In this document: piece by piece, positions 1 to 9,381 of the stretch
Position numbering within the stretch: the stretch's first letter is position 1
How the letters are laid out: each line of letters opens with the position of its first letter
DNA from: Alteriqipengyuania_B sp035481675
GTDB lineage: Bacteria > Pseudomonadota > Alphaproteobacteria > Sphingomonadales > Sphingomonadaceae
Assembly: GCF_035481675.1 (NCBI RefSeq)
Contig: NZ_JAYJJW010000001.1
Location: 186,001 to 250,000 of the forward strand
Direction: 5' to 3'
DNA length: 64,000 nt
The notes under the pieces: model-generated
The model's input: only the letters and a program-made list of their open reading frames with translations
Database searches by the model: none
Told to the model about the DNA's origin: nothing
Made by a program: the position numbers and the translations under genes

Positions 1-2
1 TC

Positions 3-2255
<2,253 letters not shown>

Positions 2256-2312
2256 CTTCGCCTCAACCGTTCCGCCTTATGTCGCTTGCCGACCGTTACA
2301 GGGGGAACGCAC

Positions 2313-2594
2313 ATGAAGACGATTATCGCAGGCGCCGCATGCGTCCTGTCGCTGGGGCTGGCCGCATGCAGCGGCGGCGCGCCGCTGGGCGAAACCAAGG
2401 AAGAAAAGCTCGCCCGCATGTCCAGGGTGTGCGTGGAGCGCCTGACCGATGGCGGCGTGCAGGACCTTGAGGCGATGAAAGTGTGCGATTGCATGATCGA
2501 CCGCTCGAAAGGCTGGATCGAGAAAAACCCGGACGCGGACTATTCGCAGGAAGTCCACGAGCGGCTCGTCAAGCAATGCGTGATCTGGAGCTGA
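2313..2594 (+). CDS. Small Cys-rich lipoprotein, unknown function (tandem paralogue A)
   Basis: A 93-residue predicted lipoprotein with signal MKTIIAGAACVLSLGLAAC (lipobox LAAC, Cys19). I chose the ATG at 2313 because it opens a lipoprotein signal and follows a G-rich ribosome site (aggggg at 2300-2305); an upstream in-frame GTG-type start would spoil the signal. The mature part carries Cys40, Cys58, Cys60, Trp68 and Cys89. The same residues at identical spacing occur in the next gene, so the two are diverged tandem duplicates. The four Cys could form disulfides in the periplasm; that is inference. No known family was recognised. Confidence 0.8.
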   Translation: MKTIIAGAACVLSLGLAACSGGAPLGETKEEKLARMSRVCVERLTDGGVQDLEAMKVCDCMIDRSKGWIEKNPDADYSQEVHERLVKQCVIWS

Positions 2595-2628
2595 CCCGGG
2601 CCGCGCCGCCGCGGGAAGGGCGCGCGCC

Positions 2629-2901
2629 GTGAAGCTCTGGATGATTTGGCTGATCGCCACCGCGTTCATGGTGCTGAACGCGCTCTACGAAGCGCAGCGC
2701 TCGCCGGAGCAAAAGCTGAATTCCATGCTGCTGGCCTGCGAGGCCCAAAACAAGGATGCGGGCGGCAGCGCCGTATCCGCCAGCCGCACCTGCCGCTGCG
2801 CCGAGAAAGACGGCAAGGACTGGCTCTCCCGCCACGAGGGCGAAGCCCTGCCGCAGGAACGCTGGGATGCGTATGTGCGGTGGTGCGGGGGGAGCCGCTG
2901 A
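2629..2901 (+). CDS. Small membrane-anchored Cys-rich protein, unknown function (tandem paralogue B)
   Basis: A 90-residue protein starting at GTG. Residues 1-20 form a hydrophobic anchor or uncleaved signal without a lipobox, unlike its neighbour. The soluble part has Cys37, Cys55, Cys57, Trp65 and Cys86, with exactly the same intervals as the upstream lipoprotein (17, 1, 7 and 20 intervening residues) and a shared KLxxMxxxC lead-in. It starts 34 bp after the lipoprotein stop, so the two probably share a transcript. Function unknown; the envelope location is inferred from the N-terminus. Confidence 0.75.
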   Translation: MKLWMIWLIATAFMVLNALYEAQRSPEQKLNSMLLACEAQNKDAGGSAVSASRTCRCAEKDGKDWLSRHEGEALPQERWDAYVRWCGGSR

Positions 2902-2920
2902 GACTGCCGGCCACAGTTAA

Positions 2921-3040
2921 GGCCTCGGCCCCGGAGTCAGCGACGGCGCGCAGCTCCACTGCGGCGTGCGCGACGGCGAGATTTTGGCAGAGGGCACGCG
3001 TGAGGCAGTGGCTATTGTGGGTGCGATCTGCACGGCGTAG
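2921..3040 (+). pseudogene. Degenerate uvrA 3'-end fragment
   Basis: A 39-codon frame bounded by stops (TAA at 2918, TAG at 3038) with no start codon. It reads GLGPG...CGVRDGEILAEGT, which follows the UvrA C-terminal pattern DLGP...GVRGGEIVAQGT seen in the intact gene near 2085. At DNA level ggcgtgcgcgacggcgagat (2963-2982) differs from the uvrA copy by one base, and ctcggccccg is also shared. The fragment carries extra codons between the two blocks. It looks like a decayed partial duplicate left at the edge of the AT-rich islet. It is not expected to make protein. Confidence 0.6.
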
Positions 3041-3081
3041 TATTTGGGGCTGATATAGGCTCGGACGCGAGAGGCTGCGGA

Positions 3082-3798
3082 ATGACTACGGATAATGCGC
3101 GAGATCGTTCTCTGCCAAAATACAAGATTCTCGACGGTCATAAGAGAACAAAAAAGAAACTGATCCCCCCGATAGTGGGCATCCCACAAACGAATTTCGT
3201 GAGTACGATCGATACCATTGTCCCCGAGATCATTTGGATTGGCATTCTTCTAGATCACTACGGCACACGAGATGGGATAAACATCGCCGCAAAGTTCATG
3301 CAATCACTTTGGGAAATCGACAAAAAGATCAACTGGTACCGATTTTCTGAGATTTGCAACAATTCCAGCATGGTCGCGGAGGCGATAGACGACGAAGTTC
3401 TGCGTGAAGTTGAGCTGCCATTCTACATCTTTTCACAAGTGTATCCGTGGCCCGATGTGAAATGGGCTAGCGGCGTCGAGACTCTGGAAGAGGCTCAAGT
3501 ACGAGTTGAGCAAACCGTTCAAAATTACTCAAACCGTTTTGAGCAGCCCTATTTGACCATTTTATCGGTCGTAATTTACGCGATGGGGCTGTCAGATAAA
3601 ATGAAGTTCGCTCACGAAACTTTGCCAAACATCGAGGCTATTGTGAACGACTGGGGCACTGATGAGGCGGAGATGGCTTCGTGCAGTATTCGCGCAATGT
3701 CATTGGCTTTTTTTCCAATGGATATGACAGATCAAAGCCTGGATTGGTGTAAGTGTTTTTGGCGCACAAATTATCAAATTAGCGGTTGCGTTTTATGA
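3082..3798 (+). CDS. Hypothetical protein, first gene of an AT-rich two-gene islet
   Basis: A 238-residue protein I do not recognise. The N-terminal 35 residues are basic (KRTKKK), followed by a hydrophobic stretch containing PEIIWIGILLDHYG, then a mostly helical-looking body. There is no signal peptide and no clear catalytic motif. The DNA is visibly richer in A+T than all surrounding genes (near 45% GC by eye), with frequent AAA, TTT and ATT codons that neighbours avoid, which suggests recent acquisition. A ribosome site (gagagg) precedes the ATG. Its stop codon overlaps the ATG of the DUF5677-like gene (ATGA), so the two are translationally coupled and probably act together. Confidence 0.8.
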   Translation: MTTDNARDRSLPKYKILDGHKRTKKKLIPPIVGIPQTNFVSTIDTIVPEIIWIGILLDHYGTRDGINIAAKFMQSLWEIDKKINWYRFSEICNNSSMVAEAIDDEVLREVELPFYIFSQVYPWPDVKWASGVETLEEAQVRVEQTVQNYSNRFEQPYLTILSVVIYAMGLSDKMKFAHETLPNIEAIVNDWGTDEAEMASCSIRAMSLAFFPMDMTDQSLDWCKCFWRTNYQISGCVL

Positions 3799-4613
3799 CC
3801 TCTTCCAGTGAAGCCGTAGCAACGTTTGCAAGATCAATATGTCAGAATGCAACAGACAACCTGTTTGAACGGACAGACAATTTTCGTTTTGGCGACGGGT
3901 TTGAAACAACAACCAACTCCGTGTTTTCTGCACTGTTAGCAAGGCAAACTTCCCTTTCATTAGGATTAGCCGAAAGCCCCTTCACTTGGAGCGGGCATAT
4001 TGCACCTTTAATCTTGAGGTCGATGATTGATCTTCTGATCACCTACCGGTGGATTGCGCTCGAACCCCAATCACGAGCAGCGGAATACGTGAATTACGGA
4101 CTTGGCAGCGAGAAGCTCCTGACCGCACATTATCAATCAGCACTGGAAGAAGGCGGTGAAGACGAGAGCGTTAGGAGAATTGCAGAAGCAAACTTAGCTT
4201 GGATTGAGGGTCAACAGTTCCAGATGTTTGTGGAGGTGAATTTAGGGTCTTGGACCGGTAAATCGATACGCCAAATGTGTGTCGAAACCGGCGATGAAGA
4301 TCTGTACAAATTTTCATATACTCCATTTAGCGCTGCGGTTCACAACATGTGGAACCACGTCGGCAAGTGGAACGCCAAAACCTGTACAAACCCTATGCAC
4401 AAACAACACTCGATCGGTGTGATTCACGAAGCTTGGCCGATTGTAGACTTTGTGTTTCGTGCCTGTAAGTACCTCGATTTGACCCTCCAAGAATTTGATC
4501 ACTTCTACGAATATGAAGGTAAAGCGATTTCACCTACGGATTGCTTCAATGAGCATATCGAAGCGCTATCTGATGCTTGGAATGGAGATGAAACACACAA
4601 CGACGTGAGCTAA
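3795..4613 (+). CDS. DUF5677-like protein, second gene of the AT-rich islet
   Basis: A 272-residue helical protein without signal peptide. The segment around residues 65-100 (LILRSMIDLLITYRWIALE...RAAEYVNYG) and the later HNMWNHVGKWN motif resemble DUF5677-type proteins, a bacterial family of unknown function often seen in variable islands. Family assignment is from memory of the pattern, not a search. I chose ATG 3795, which overlaps the upstream stop as ATGA, over the TTG at 3786. Base composition is as AT-rich as its partner and unlike the flanking chromosome. A role as effector or sensor in a two-component accessory system is only an inference. Confidence 0.75.
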   Translation: MTSSSEAVATFARSICQNATDNLFERTDNFRFGDGFETTTNSVFSALLARQTSLSLGLAESPFTWSGHIAPLILRSMIDLLITYRWIALEPQSRAAEYVNYGLGSEKLLTAHYQSALEEGGEDESVRRIAEANLAWIEGQQFQMFVEVNLGSWTGKSIRQMCVETGDEDLYKFSYTPFSAAVHNMWNHVGKWNAKTCTNPMHKQHSIGVIHEAWPIVDFVFRACKYLDLTLQEFDHFYEYEGKAISPTDCFNEHIEALSDAWNGDETHNDVS

Positions 4614-4839
4614 GACTCTTCAAGACTGGCAGCAAGGGTTGTTTAAAGTGCTAGCAAAGGATTGAGTTAACCAATCTGTCCTCGGCATACCGGCAAAAAT
4701 GCGTCGACCCGATTATTCGGGGCGCGTTGCTTTCGAGTTGCGCTAGTCCAACAAGGGGTTAGGTGCGCTTCGCCATTTTCCTACACGCCCCCATCCGCCT
4801 AGATAGTCCGGTTCCCTCCCACTCCCTCAGGAGCGAACC

Positions 4840-6063
4840 ATGGATTTTCCCCGTACCAACGTAACGCCGCACATCATCGATCATCCCGACTTTGCCGGGC
4901 TCACCGCTGGCGAGGCCAGTGATCAAGTCGCCGATCCGGTCGCCGATCCGGTGGAGGGCGATGCGAGCAAGCCTTGTGGGGGCTCCTCCGGGGTGGAGGG
5001 TTGTGATGTCGAAGACTCTTGTTTGCCGACTGAGGTCCCAGCCTGCGCGGGGATTCGCGAGGGGGCTCACACCGAACCATCGCGCCACACCGTCTTTACT
5101 CCGCGGGCGAAGGGGGAATTCCTCCAGTCGTTGCAGCTGTTCGGCAATGTCCGAGTGGCGTGCCGGGTCGCGCGGATCTCTGCGCAGACGGCCTATCGCG
5201 CGCGCCGGGCTTCCCCCGTGCTCGCGCGGTTGTGGGATGCGGCGCTGCTCGCCGCGCGGGCCCATGCGGAGGCCACGCTGGCGGACCGCGCCATCAAAGG
5301 GGTGGAGGAAGCGGTGTTCTATCACGGCGAGGAGGTGGCGCGGCGGCGGCGGTTCGACAGCCGCCTGCTGCTCGCCCACCTGGCGCGGCTCGACCGGCTG
5401 GAGGAGCGGCCCGAGGTCACAGGCGCGCTCGACCTGCTCGACGATGCGATTGCGGCGCTTGCGCGCGGCGGGGAGGCGGAGGATGCGCTGCCGCCGGCGC
5501 GGGTGGCGCAGCTGTTGCGGCCGGTTTCCCCTCAGAAGGGTGTTCCACCCGTTCCATCGGGAAGGGTTGGCGCGGGCGCGGCTCCTACACCGGTCCAACA
5601 GGTCACGGCGGACGATGTGGCGCCGCCGTGCACCTGCCCCGCGGCGCGCGCCGGCGTGGACAACGGGCGGCCGCATTACCGCATGACGGGGGCGGGGCCG
5701 AAGCCGGTGGTGAACGCGGGCGGGCCGGGATCGCCGTGCTGCGAGCGGCCGGACTTCGCCGAGTGCCGGGAGTGCCCGCACTTCCCCGCCGTCTCGCGCA
5801 TGTATGGCGAGATGGACGAGGCGCGGCCGGAGGGGGCGCCGACAATGGAGGAGCTCGCCGCGCTGGCGGGGGAGGGCGGCTATGCCGAGGTGGAGGCCTG
5901 CCAGCTCCAGGCGTACGAGGACGGGTTCACGGACTGGTGGCGCGTGGGCGCGGACTTCGCGCTGTACTACCGCGAGGAGGACGGGACGCTGGTGGAGGTG
6001 GAGGAAACCCCGCCCTCGGAAACGCTAGTCGAGGACCTCGAGGCTGACGGTGCCGGTGCCTGA
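4840..6063 (+). CDS. HTH protein resembling small terminase subunits, Cys-rich C-terminus
   Basis: A 407-residue protein with an AGGAG site six bases before its ATG. Residues about 88-190 contain a helix-turn-helix region (GNVRVACRVARISAQTAYRA) followed by a helical stretch ending KGVEEAVFYHGEEVARRRRF. This layout recurs in sphingomonad hypothetical proteins that look like phage small terminase subunits; the match is by pattern only. The C-terminal half has a Cys cluster (CCERPDFAECRECPHF) and an acidic end. The first 85 residues are low-complexity, with a short tandem repeat (VADPVADPV) and a VPACAG segment typical of translated intergenic repeats. Its 3' end overlaps the convergent rlpA end by 39 bp. 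Confidence 0.75.
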   Translation: MDFPRTNVTPHIIDHPDFAGLTAGEASDQVADPVADPVEGDASKPCGGSSGVEGCDVEDSCLPTEVPACAGIREGAHTEPSRHTVFTPRAKGEFLQSLQLFGNVRVACRVARISAQTAYRARRASPVLARLWDAALLAARAHAEATLADRAIKGVEEAVFYHGEEVARRRRFDSRLLLAHLARLDRLEERPEVTGALDLLDDAIAALARGGEAEDALPPARVAQLLRPVSPQKGVPPVPSGRVGAGAAPTPVQQVTADDVAPPCTCPAARAGVDNGRPHYRMTGAGPKPVVNAGGPGSPCCERPDFAECRECPHFPAVSRMYGEMDEARPEGAPTMEELAALAGEGGYAEVEACQLQAYEDGFTDWWRVGADFALYYREEDGTLVEVEETPPSETLVEDLEADGAGA

Positions 6064-6573
6064 GCGGATCAGGCCGAGCTCGCCTGCGGCGGCGCGGCTG
6101 ACGTCGATCACGCGGTTGCCGTGGAAGGGCCCGCGGTCGTTGATGCGCACGATCACGCTGGCGCCGGTCCGCGTATTGGTCACGCGCACGCGGGTGCCGA
6201 AGGGCAGGGTGCGGTGCGCGGCGGTCATGGCGTTCATGTTGAACGCCTCGCCGCTGGCCGTGCGGCGGCCGTGGAAGCGCCGGCCGTAGTAGCTGGCGCG
6301 GCCGCCGGCGATGGCGGTCGCGGCAGGGGCAGCCTCGATCGGGGGCTCGATGGTCTCGAGGTCGACGGCATGCTCGGGGATGGCGACCGGTTCCGCGGCA
6401 GGGGCGGGGACGGTGGCGAATGCGGCGTCGAAGCTGGCGGTGGCAGCAGTGTCGACCAGCGCGGCAGGCGCAGCAGGCTCCTCGGCCAGCGCGACCTCGG
6501 CCTGGGTGAGCGGAGCCACCAGCGCGAAGGCTGCGGCAGATAGTGCGGTCATGCGTAGTGTGGTGCGCAACAT
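6025..6573 (-). CDS. rlpA: RlpA family septal ring lytic transglycosylase
   Basis: A 182-residue secreted protein: signal peptide at residues 1-34 (basic start, hydrophobic core, QAEVALAEE), a proline/alanine-rich linker, then a double-psi beta-barrel domain over about residues 95-182 with GRASYYGRRFHGRRTASGE, the TAAHRTLPFGTRVRVTN core and INDRGPF, which contains the conserved Asp. RlpA enzymes cleave peptide-free glycan strands; this one lacks a SPOR domain, so septal targeting is uncertain. The ATG at 6573 follows a clear ggagggg ribosome site, so longer upstream extensions are rejected. A terminator for the preceding minus-strand transcript at 6768-6801 suggests rlpA has its own promoter. 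Confidence 0.88.
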   Translation of the reverse strand: MLRTTLRMTALSAAAFALVAPLTQAEVALAEEPAAPAALVDTAATASFDAAFATVPAPAAEPVAIPEHAVDLETIEPPIEAAPAATAIAGGRASYYGRRFHGRRTASGEAFNMNAMTAAHRTLPFGTRVRVTNTRTGASVIVRINDRGPFHGNRVIDVSRAAAGELGLIRSGTGTVSLEVLD

Positions 6574-6767
6574 GTTGTGCCCCTCCGTCAGGTTTCGGCG
6601 CTCATACAGGAGCCGCGCAAATGCGGAATGCGCGGAGTCGACGAGCGGTGAGGGGGCTGCGGCAGGACGAGCAAATATGGCGATTTCGCGGCAACGACGG
6701 CCGCTTTCGGGCGCAGAATCGGTCCGGATTGCCGCTTCCGGAGGGTCGGGATGGCGGGTTAAGGCGC

Positions 6768-6801
6768 AAAGAAAATGGGGCCGGCATTGCTGCCGACCCC
6801 A
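6768..6801 (-). terminator. Rho-independent terminator for minus-strand transcript
   Basis: The stem tggggccggca/tgccgacccca (one internal mismatch) with a TTGC-type loop is followed on the minus strand by ttttcttt. It ends a transcript entering from the argG side, about 660 bp beyond the argG stop. Confidence 0.7.
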
Positions 6802-7356
6802 CTCTCGCCGTCGCGTGGCATTGGTCCGAAGACCGATGGCTTGGCTACCGGCGTCTTGCTGCAATCCCGGGGGGATATGCGGCATTGTCGCTGGCGCTCG
6901 CGCCGGCATCCGGTTCCGTCAGGCGGTGGTTCCGGCTTTGCGAAGCGAGTTCGCGCTACCTTCCCCGGTCCGCCCGGCGGTTCCGAGACCGTCCTCCTGG
7001 CCCGTCTTGCGCCGGCTTTCCCGTGGTTCCTGCCGAAGCATTCCCCGTGGGTCCGCGTATTCCGGCGAGGCTTGCTGCGGCCGAAGCCGCCATTCCCCCT
7101 CACCATCCGGTCCGGGTCCTCCGCTGCCGAAGCAGCTTCGTTCCGTGGACCGCGCAAGCCGGAAAGTCCGGCCTTCCGATGCGGTTCCGCTGCATTCCCG
7201 AAGGTCCGCTGCGAGCTCCCGCATCGTGTCGAAAGTCTTCAACAAATCTCTCGTCACTTCAGATCGTTAGACCGTCCATTTCGAAGAGGTTCTCGCCCTT
7301 TCGACAAGTTGAAACTGCGCCGGAAATGCGATTCGCTCAAGCATTGCAAGACCGAC
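6802..7356 (-). other. Gene-poor stretch with many short hairpins, possible structured RNA or long argG 3' UTR
   Basis: This lies between argG and rlpA and ends in a minus-strand terminator. On the minus strand several perfect short hairpins are visible, including gcggc-ttcg-gccgc (UUCG loop), gccgga-ctt-tccggc and ggcgc-ga-gcgcc, and gga/tcc words recur throughout. A weak candidate frame exists on the minus strand (GTG at 7257 to stop at 6919, 112 codons, beginning MTRDLLKTFDTMRELAADL), but its codon choice (gga, cga, cgg, cca) is unlike neighbouring genes and it has no good ribosome site. Plus-strand frames look like chance. I favour a noncoding RNA or untranslated region, without proof. 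Confidence 0.4.
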
Positions 7357-7399
7357 TTATCCACTTTCCACGGATTCAGCAGTGGACAACTGTGGATAA
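7357..7399. promoter_or_regulatory. Cluster of DnaA-box-like sites
   Basis: Within 43 bp are TTATCCACT (7357-7365, one mismatch to the DnaA box), TTGTCCACT as its complement at 7381-7389, and TGTGGATAA (7391-7399), the perfect complement of TTATCCACA. A weaker tttccacgg lies at 7365-7373. The outer two boxes are inverted to each other. They sit just downstream of argG. No strongly AT-rich unwinding region is evident, so a replication origin is not established; DnaA titration or regulation is equally possible. Confidence 0.45.
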
Positions 7400-7461
7400 C
7401 CATTGTGCGCTTGCGAAGGTTAAGGTGAAACGATCTTGCCCCGGTCAGCGACTTTGGGAAA

Positions 7462-8694
7462 TTATCGCGAATCCCGCTTGGCGAGCAGCTTCAGACGGAG
7501 TGCGTTGAGGTTGATGAACCCGGCTGCATCCCGCTGGTCATAGGCACCGGCGTCATCCTCGAACGTCACGTGCGCTTCGGAGTAGAGCGTATCCGCGCTC
7601 TTGCGGCCGACCACATCGGCGTTGCCCTTGTACAGCTTCAGCCGGACCGTGCCGTTCACCCGCTGCTGCGACAGGTCGATGGCGGCCTGCAGCATCTCGC
7701 GCTCGGGGCTGAACCACAGGCCGTTATAGATGAGTTCCGCGTAGCGCGGCATCAGCTCGTCCTTCAGGTGCGCGGCCCCCCGGTCGAGCGTGATCTGCTC
7801 GATACCGCGATGCGCCCGGGCATAGATTTCGCCGCCCGGCGTTTCATACATGCCGCGCGATTTCATGCCGACAAAGCGGTTCTCGACGAGGTCGAGCCGG
7901 CCGATGCCGTGCTTGCGGCCAAGCTCGTTGAGCGCCTCGAGCAAGGTGGCGGGGTTCATCGCCCTGCCGTTCAGGGCAACCCCGTCGCCCTTCTCGAAAT
8001 CGATAGTGATGTATTCCGGCTCGTCCGGCGCGTCTTCCGGGTTGACCGTGCGCGAGTAGACGTAGTCCGGCGTTTCCTCCCACGGATCCTCCAGCACCTT
8101 GCCCTCCGAGGAGGTGTGCAAGAGGTTCGCATCGGTCGAGAAGGGGCTCTCGCCGCGCTTGTCCTTCGGCACCGCGATCTGGTGCTTTTCCGCCCAGGCG
8201 ATGAGAGCGGTGCGGCTGGTAAGGTCCCATTCGCGCCACGGGGCGATGACCTTGATGTCCGGGTCGAGCGCATAGGCAGACAATTCAAAACGGACCTGGT
8301 CGTTGCCTTTGCCCGTGGCGCCGTGGGCGATGGCATCGGCCTCGGTCTCGCGCGCGATTTCGACAAGGCGCTTGGAAATCAGGGGGCGGGCGATGCTGGT
8401 GCCGAGCAGGTAATCGCCTTCGTAGCGGGCGTTGGCCCGCATCATCGGGAAGACGAAATCGCGCACGAACTCCTCGCGCAAATCTTCGATGAAGATGTGC
8501 CTGTCGGGGATACCCATGGCGCGCGCCTTCTGCCGGGCGGGCTCTACTTCCTCGCCCTGGCCGAGATCGGCGGTGAACGTGACCACTTCCAGCCCGCGTT
8601 CCACTTCAAGCCATTTCGCGATGACGGAGGTGTCGAGCCCCCCAGAATAGGCGAGGACGACGCGCTTGATGGCGAGGCTGGCGGTATCGGACAT
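7462..8694 (-). CDS. argG: Argininosuccinate synthase
   Basis: It joins citrulline and aspartate with ATP hydrolysis to AMP, the penultimate step of arginine synthesis. The 410-residue protein has the usual family length. The N-terminal ATP-pyrophosphatase P-loop AYSGGLDTS is at residues 13-21, followed by FTADLGQGEE. The substrate-binding region has the conserved HGATGKGNDQVRFE and the STDANLLH-type segment. I prefer ATG 8694 (MSDTAS) over the ATG five codons upstream because it matches the family N-terminus. It appears monocistronic, with a long gene-poor 3' region and DnaA-box-like sites 60 bp beyond the stop. Confidence 0.97.
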   Translation of the reverse strand: MSDTASLAIKRVVLAYSGGLDTSVIAKWLEVERGLEVVTFTADLGQGEEVEPARQKARAMGIPDRHIFIEDLREEFVRDFVFPMMRANARYEGDYLLGTSIARPLISKRLVEIARETEADAIAHGATGKGNDQVRFELSAYALDPDIKVIAPWREWDLTSRTALIAWAEKHQIAVPKDKRGESPFSTDANLLHTSSEGKVLEDPWEETPDYVYSRTVNPEDAPDEPEYITIDFEKGDGVALNGRAMNPATLLEALNELGRKHGIGRLDLVENRFVGMKSRGMYETPGGEIYARAHRGIEQITLDRGAAHLKDELMPRYAELIYNGLWFSPEREMLQAAIDLSQQRVNGTVRLKLYKGNADVVGRKSADTLYSEAHVTFEDDAGAYDQRDAAGFINLNALRLKLLAKRDSR

Positions 8695-8773
8695 TGCATT
8701 GCGCTCCATGAAGTCGGCGCGCGGGTATCAGCGCGGCGGGACGGGCGCAAATGTTTCGGGTGAAACCGCCGGC

Positions 8774-9307
8774 TCAGTCGACCGCGGCGGCCCCCAGTTC
8801 GGGGTTCTTTGCGGCGATGTAGTTGAGCCAGCTCTTGGGGCGCCGCACGTATTCGCGCGGCACGTCCGCCTCCAGCCCGGCAATGCGCGCGATCGCGGCG
8901 ACAAAATGCACGCAGTTGTTGCTGTCGAGCTGGTAGAACTTGCCCGGCATGTCCTCCCACGTGAAGACCTCCGCCTTCATCGCCAGGTAGGTGGCATCGT
9001 CGACGGTCACGGAAAAGTGGGCGTTGCTGGCGGCGATATATTCCGCCCCCTCGCTATGGACCTCGTGGCGGACCCAGCTGGTGAGGACGGCCGGTGTCAC
9101 GCTCTTCGCGGTGAAACCGAAATTCTCGCTGACTTGGGTGCCGGTCGAATCCAGCGTGCCTTCGAAGCTGACGAAAGTGTGCGGATAACGACCGAAAAGG
9201 CTGCCGTTGAAGCTGTGGAAGGTCACCGTCACTTCGGCAGCGGCGGGTATTGCGGAGAGGATCAATCCGAGTGTGGCAGCGAGCAGGGCGAGAAGGCGCG
9301 ACATCAT
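8774..9307 (-). CDS. Secreted hypothetical protein, possible permuted papain-fold (NlpC/P60-like) hydrolase
   Basis: A 177-residue protein with a signal peptide (MMSRLLALLAATLGLILSAIPAAAE). Two adjacent ATGs (9307, 9304) are possible starts. The mature domain has an early His in GRYPHTFVSFEG and a late Cys in LDSNNCVHFVAAIA. This order (His first, Cys in an NCxxF context at a helix start) is typical of circularly permuted NlpC/P60 or YiiX-like papain folds, which hydrolyse amide bonds. That fold assignment is my inference; no family was matched directly. It is transcribed divergently from the DUF1801 gene. Confidence 0.7.
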   Translation of the reverse strand: MMSRLLALLAATLGLILSAIPAAAEVTVTFHSFNGSLFGRYPHTFVSFEGTLDSTGTQVSENFGFTAKSVTPAVLTSWVRHEVHSEGAEYIAASNAHFSVTVDDATYLAMKAEVFTWEDMPGKFYQLDSNNCVHFVAAIARIAGLEADVPREYVRRPKSWLNYIAAKNPELGAAAVD

Positions 9308-9381
9308 CCGGCGACAGTCGCAAAGCACAGGCGTGCTGGCAAGCGTTTCGGTCGGCCGCGACATCGTGCTACGCATCGCCG

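Noticed and set aside
7157..7175. ggaaagtccgg resembling the conserved P4 region of RNase P RNA
   Set aside because: No matching CR-V partner or overall RNase P layout around it on either strand; the terminator is on the other strand.
7357..7399. Calling this the chromosomal origin
   Set aside because: Only two or three DnaA-like boxes, no AT-rich unwinding region and no dnaA, hemE or parAB nearby; kept only as a binding-site cluster.
6543..7508. Plus-strand frames (up to 321 codons) in the argG-rlpA gap
   Set aside because: They overlap the rlpA start, are Arg/Ser/Pro-rich without motifs, and the terminator in the region serves the opposite strand.
7570..8763. A 397-codon plus-strand frame opposite argG
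   Set aside because: Shadow of a highly conserved gene.
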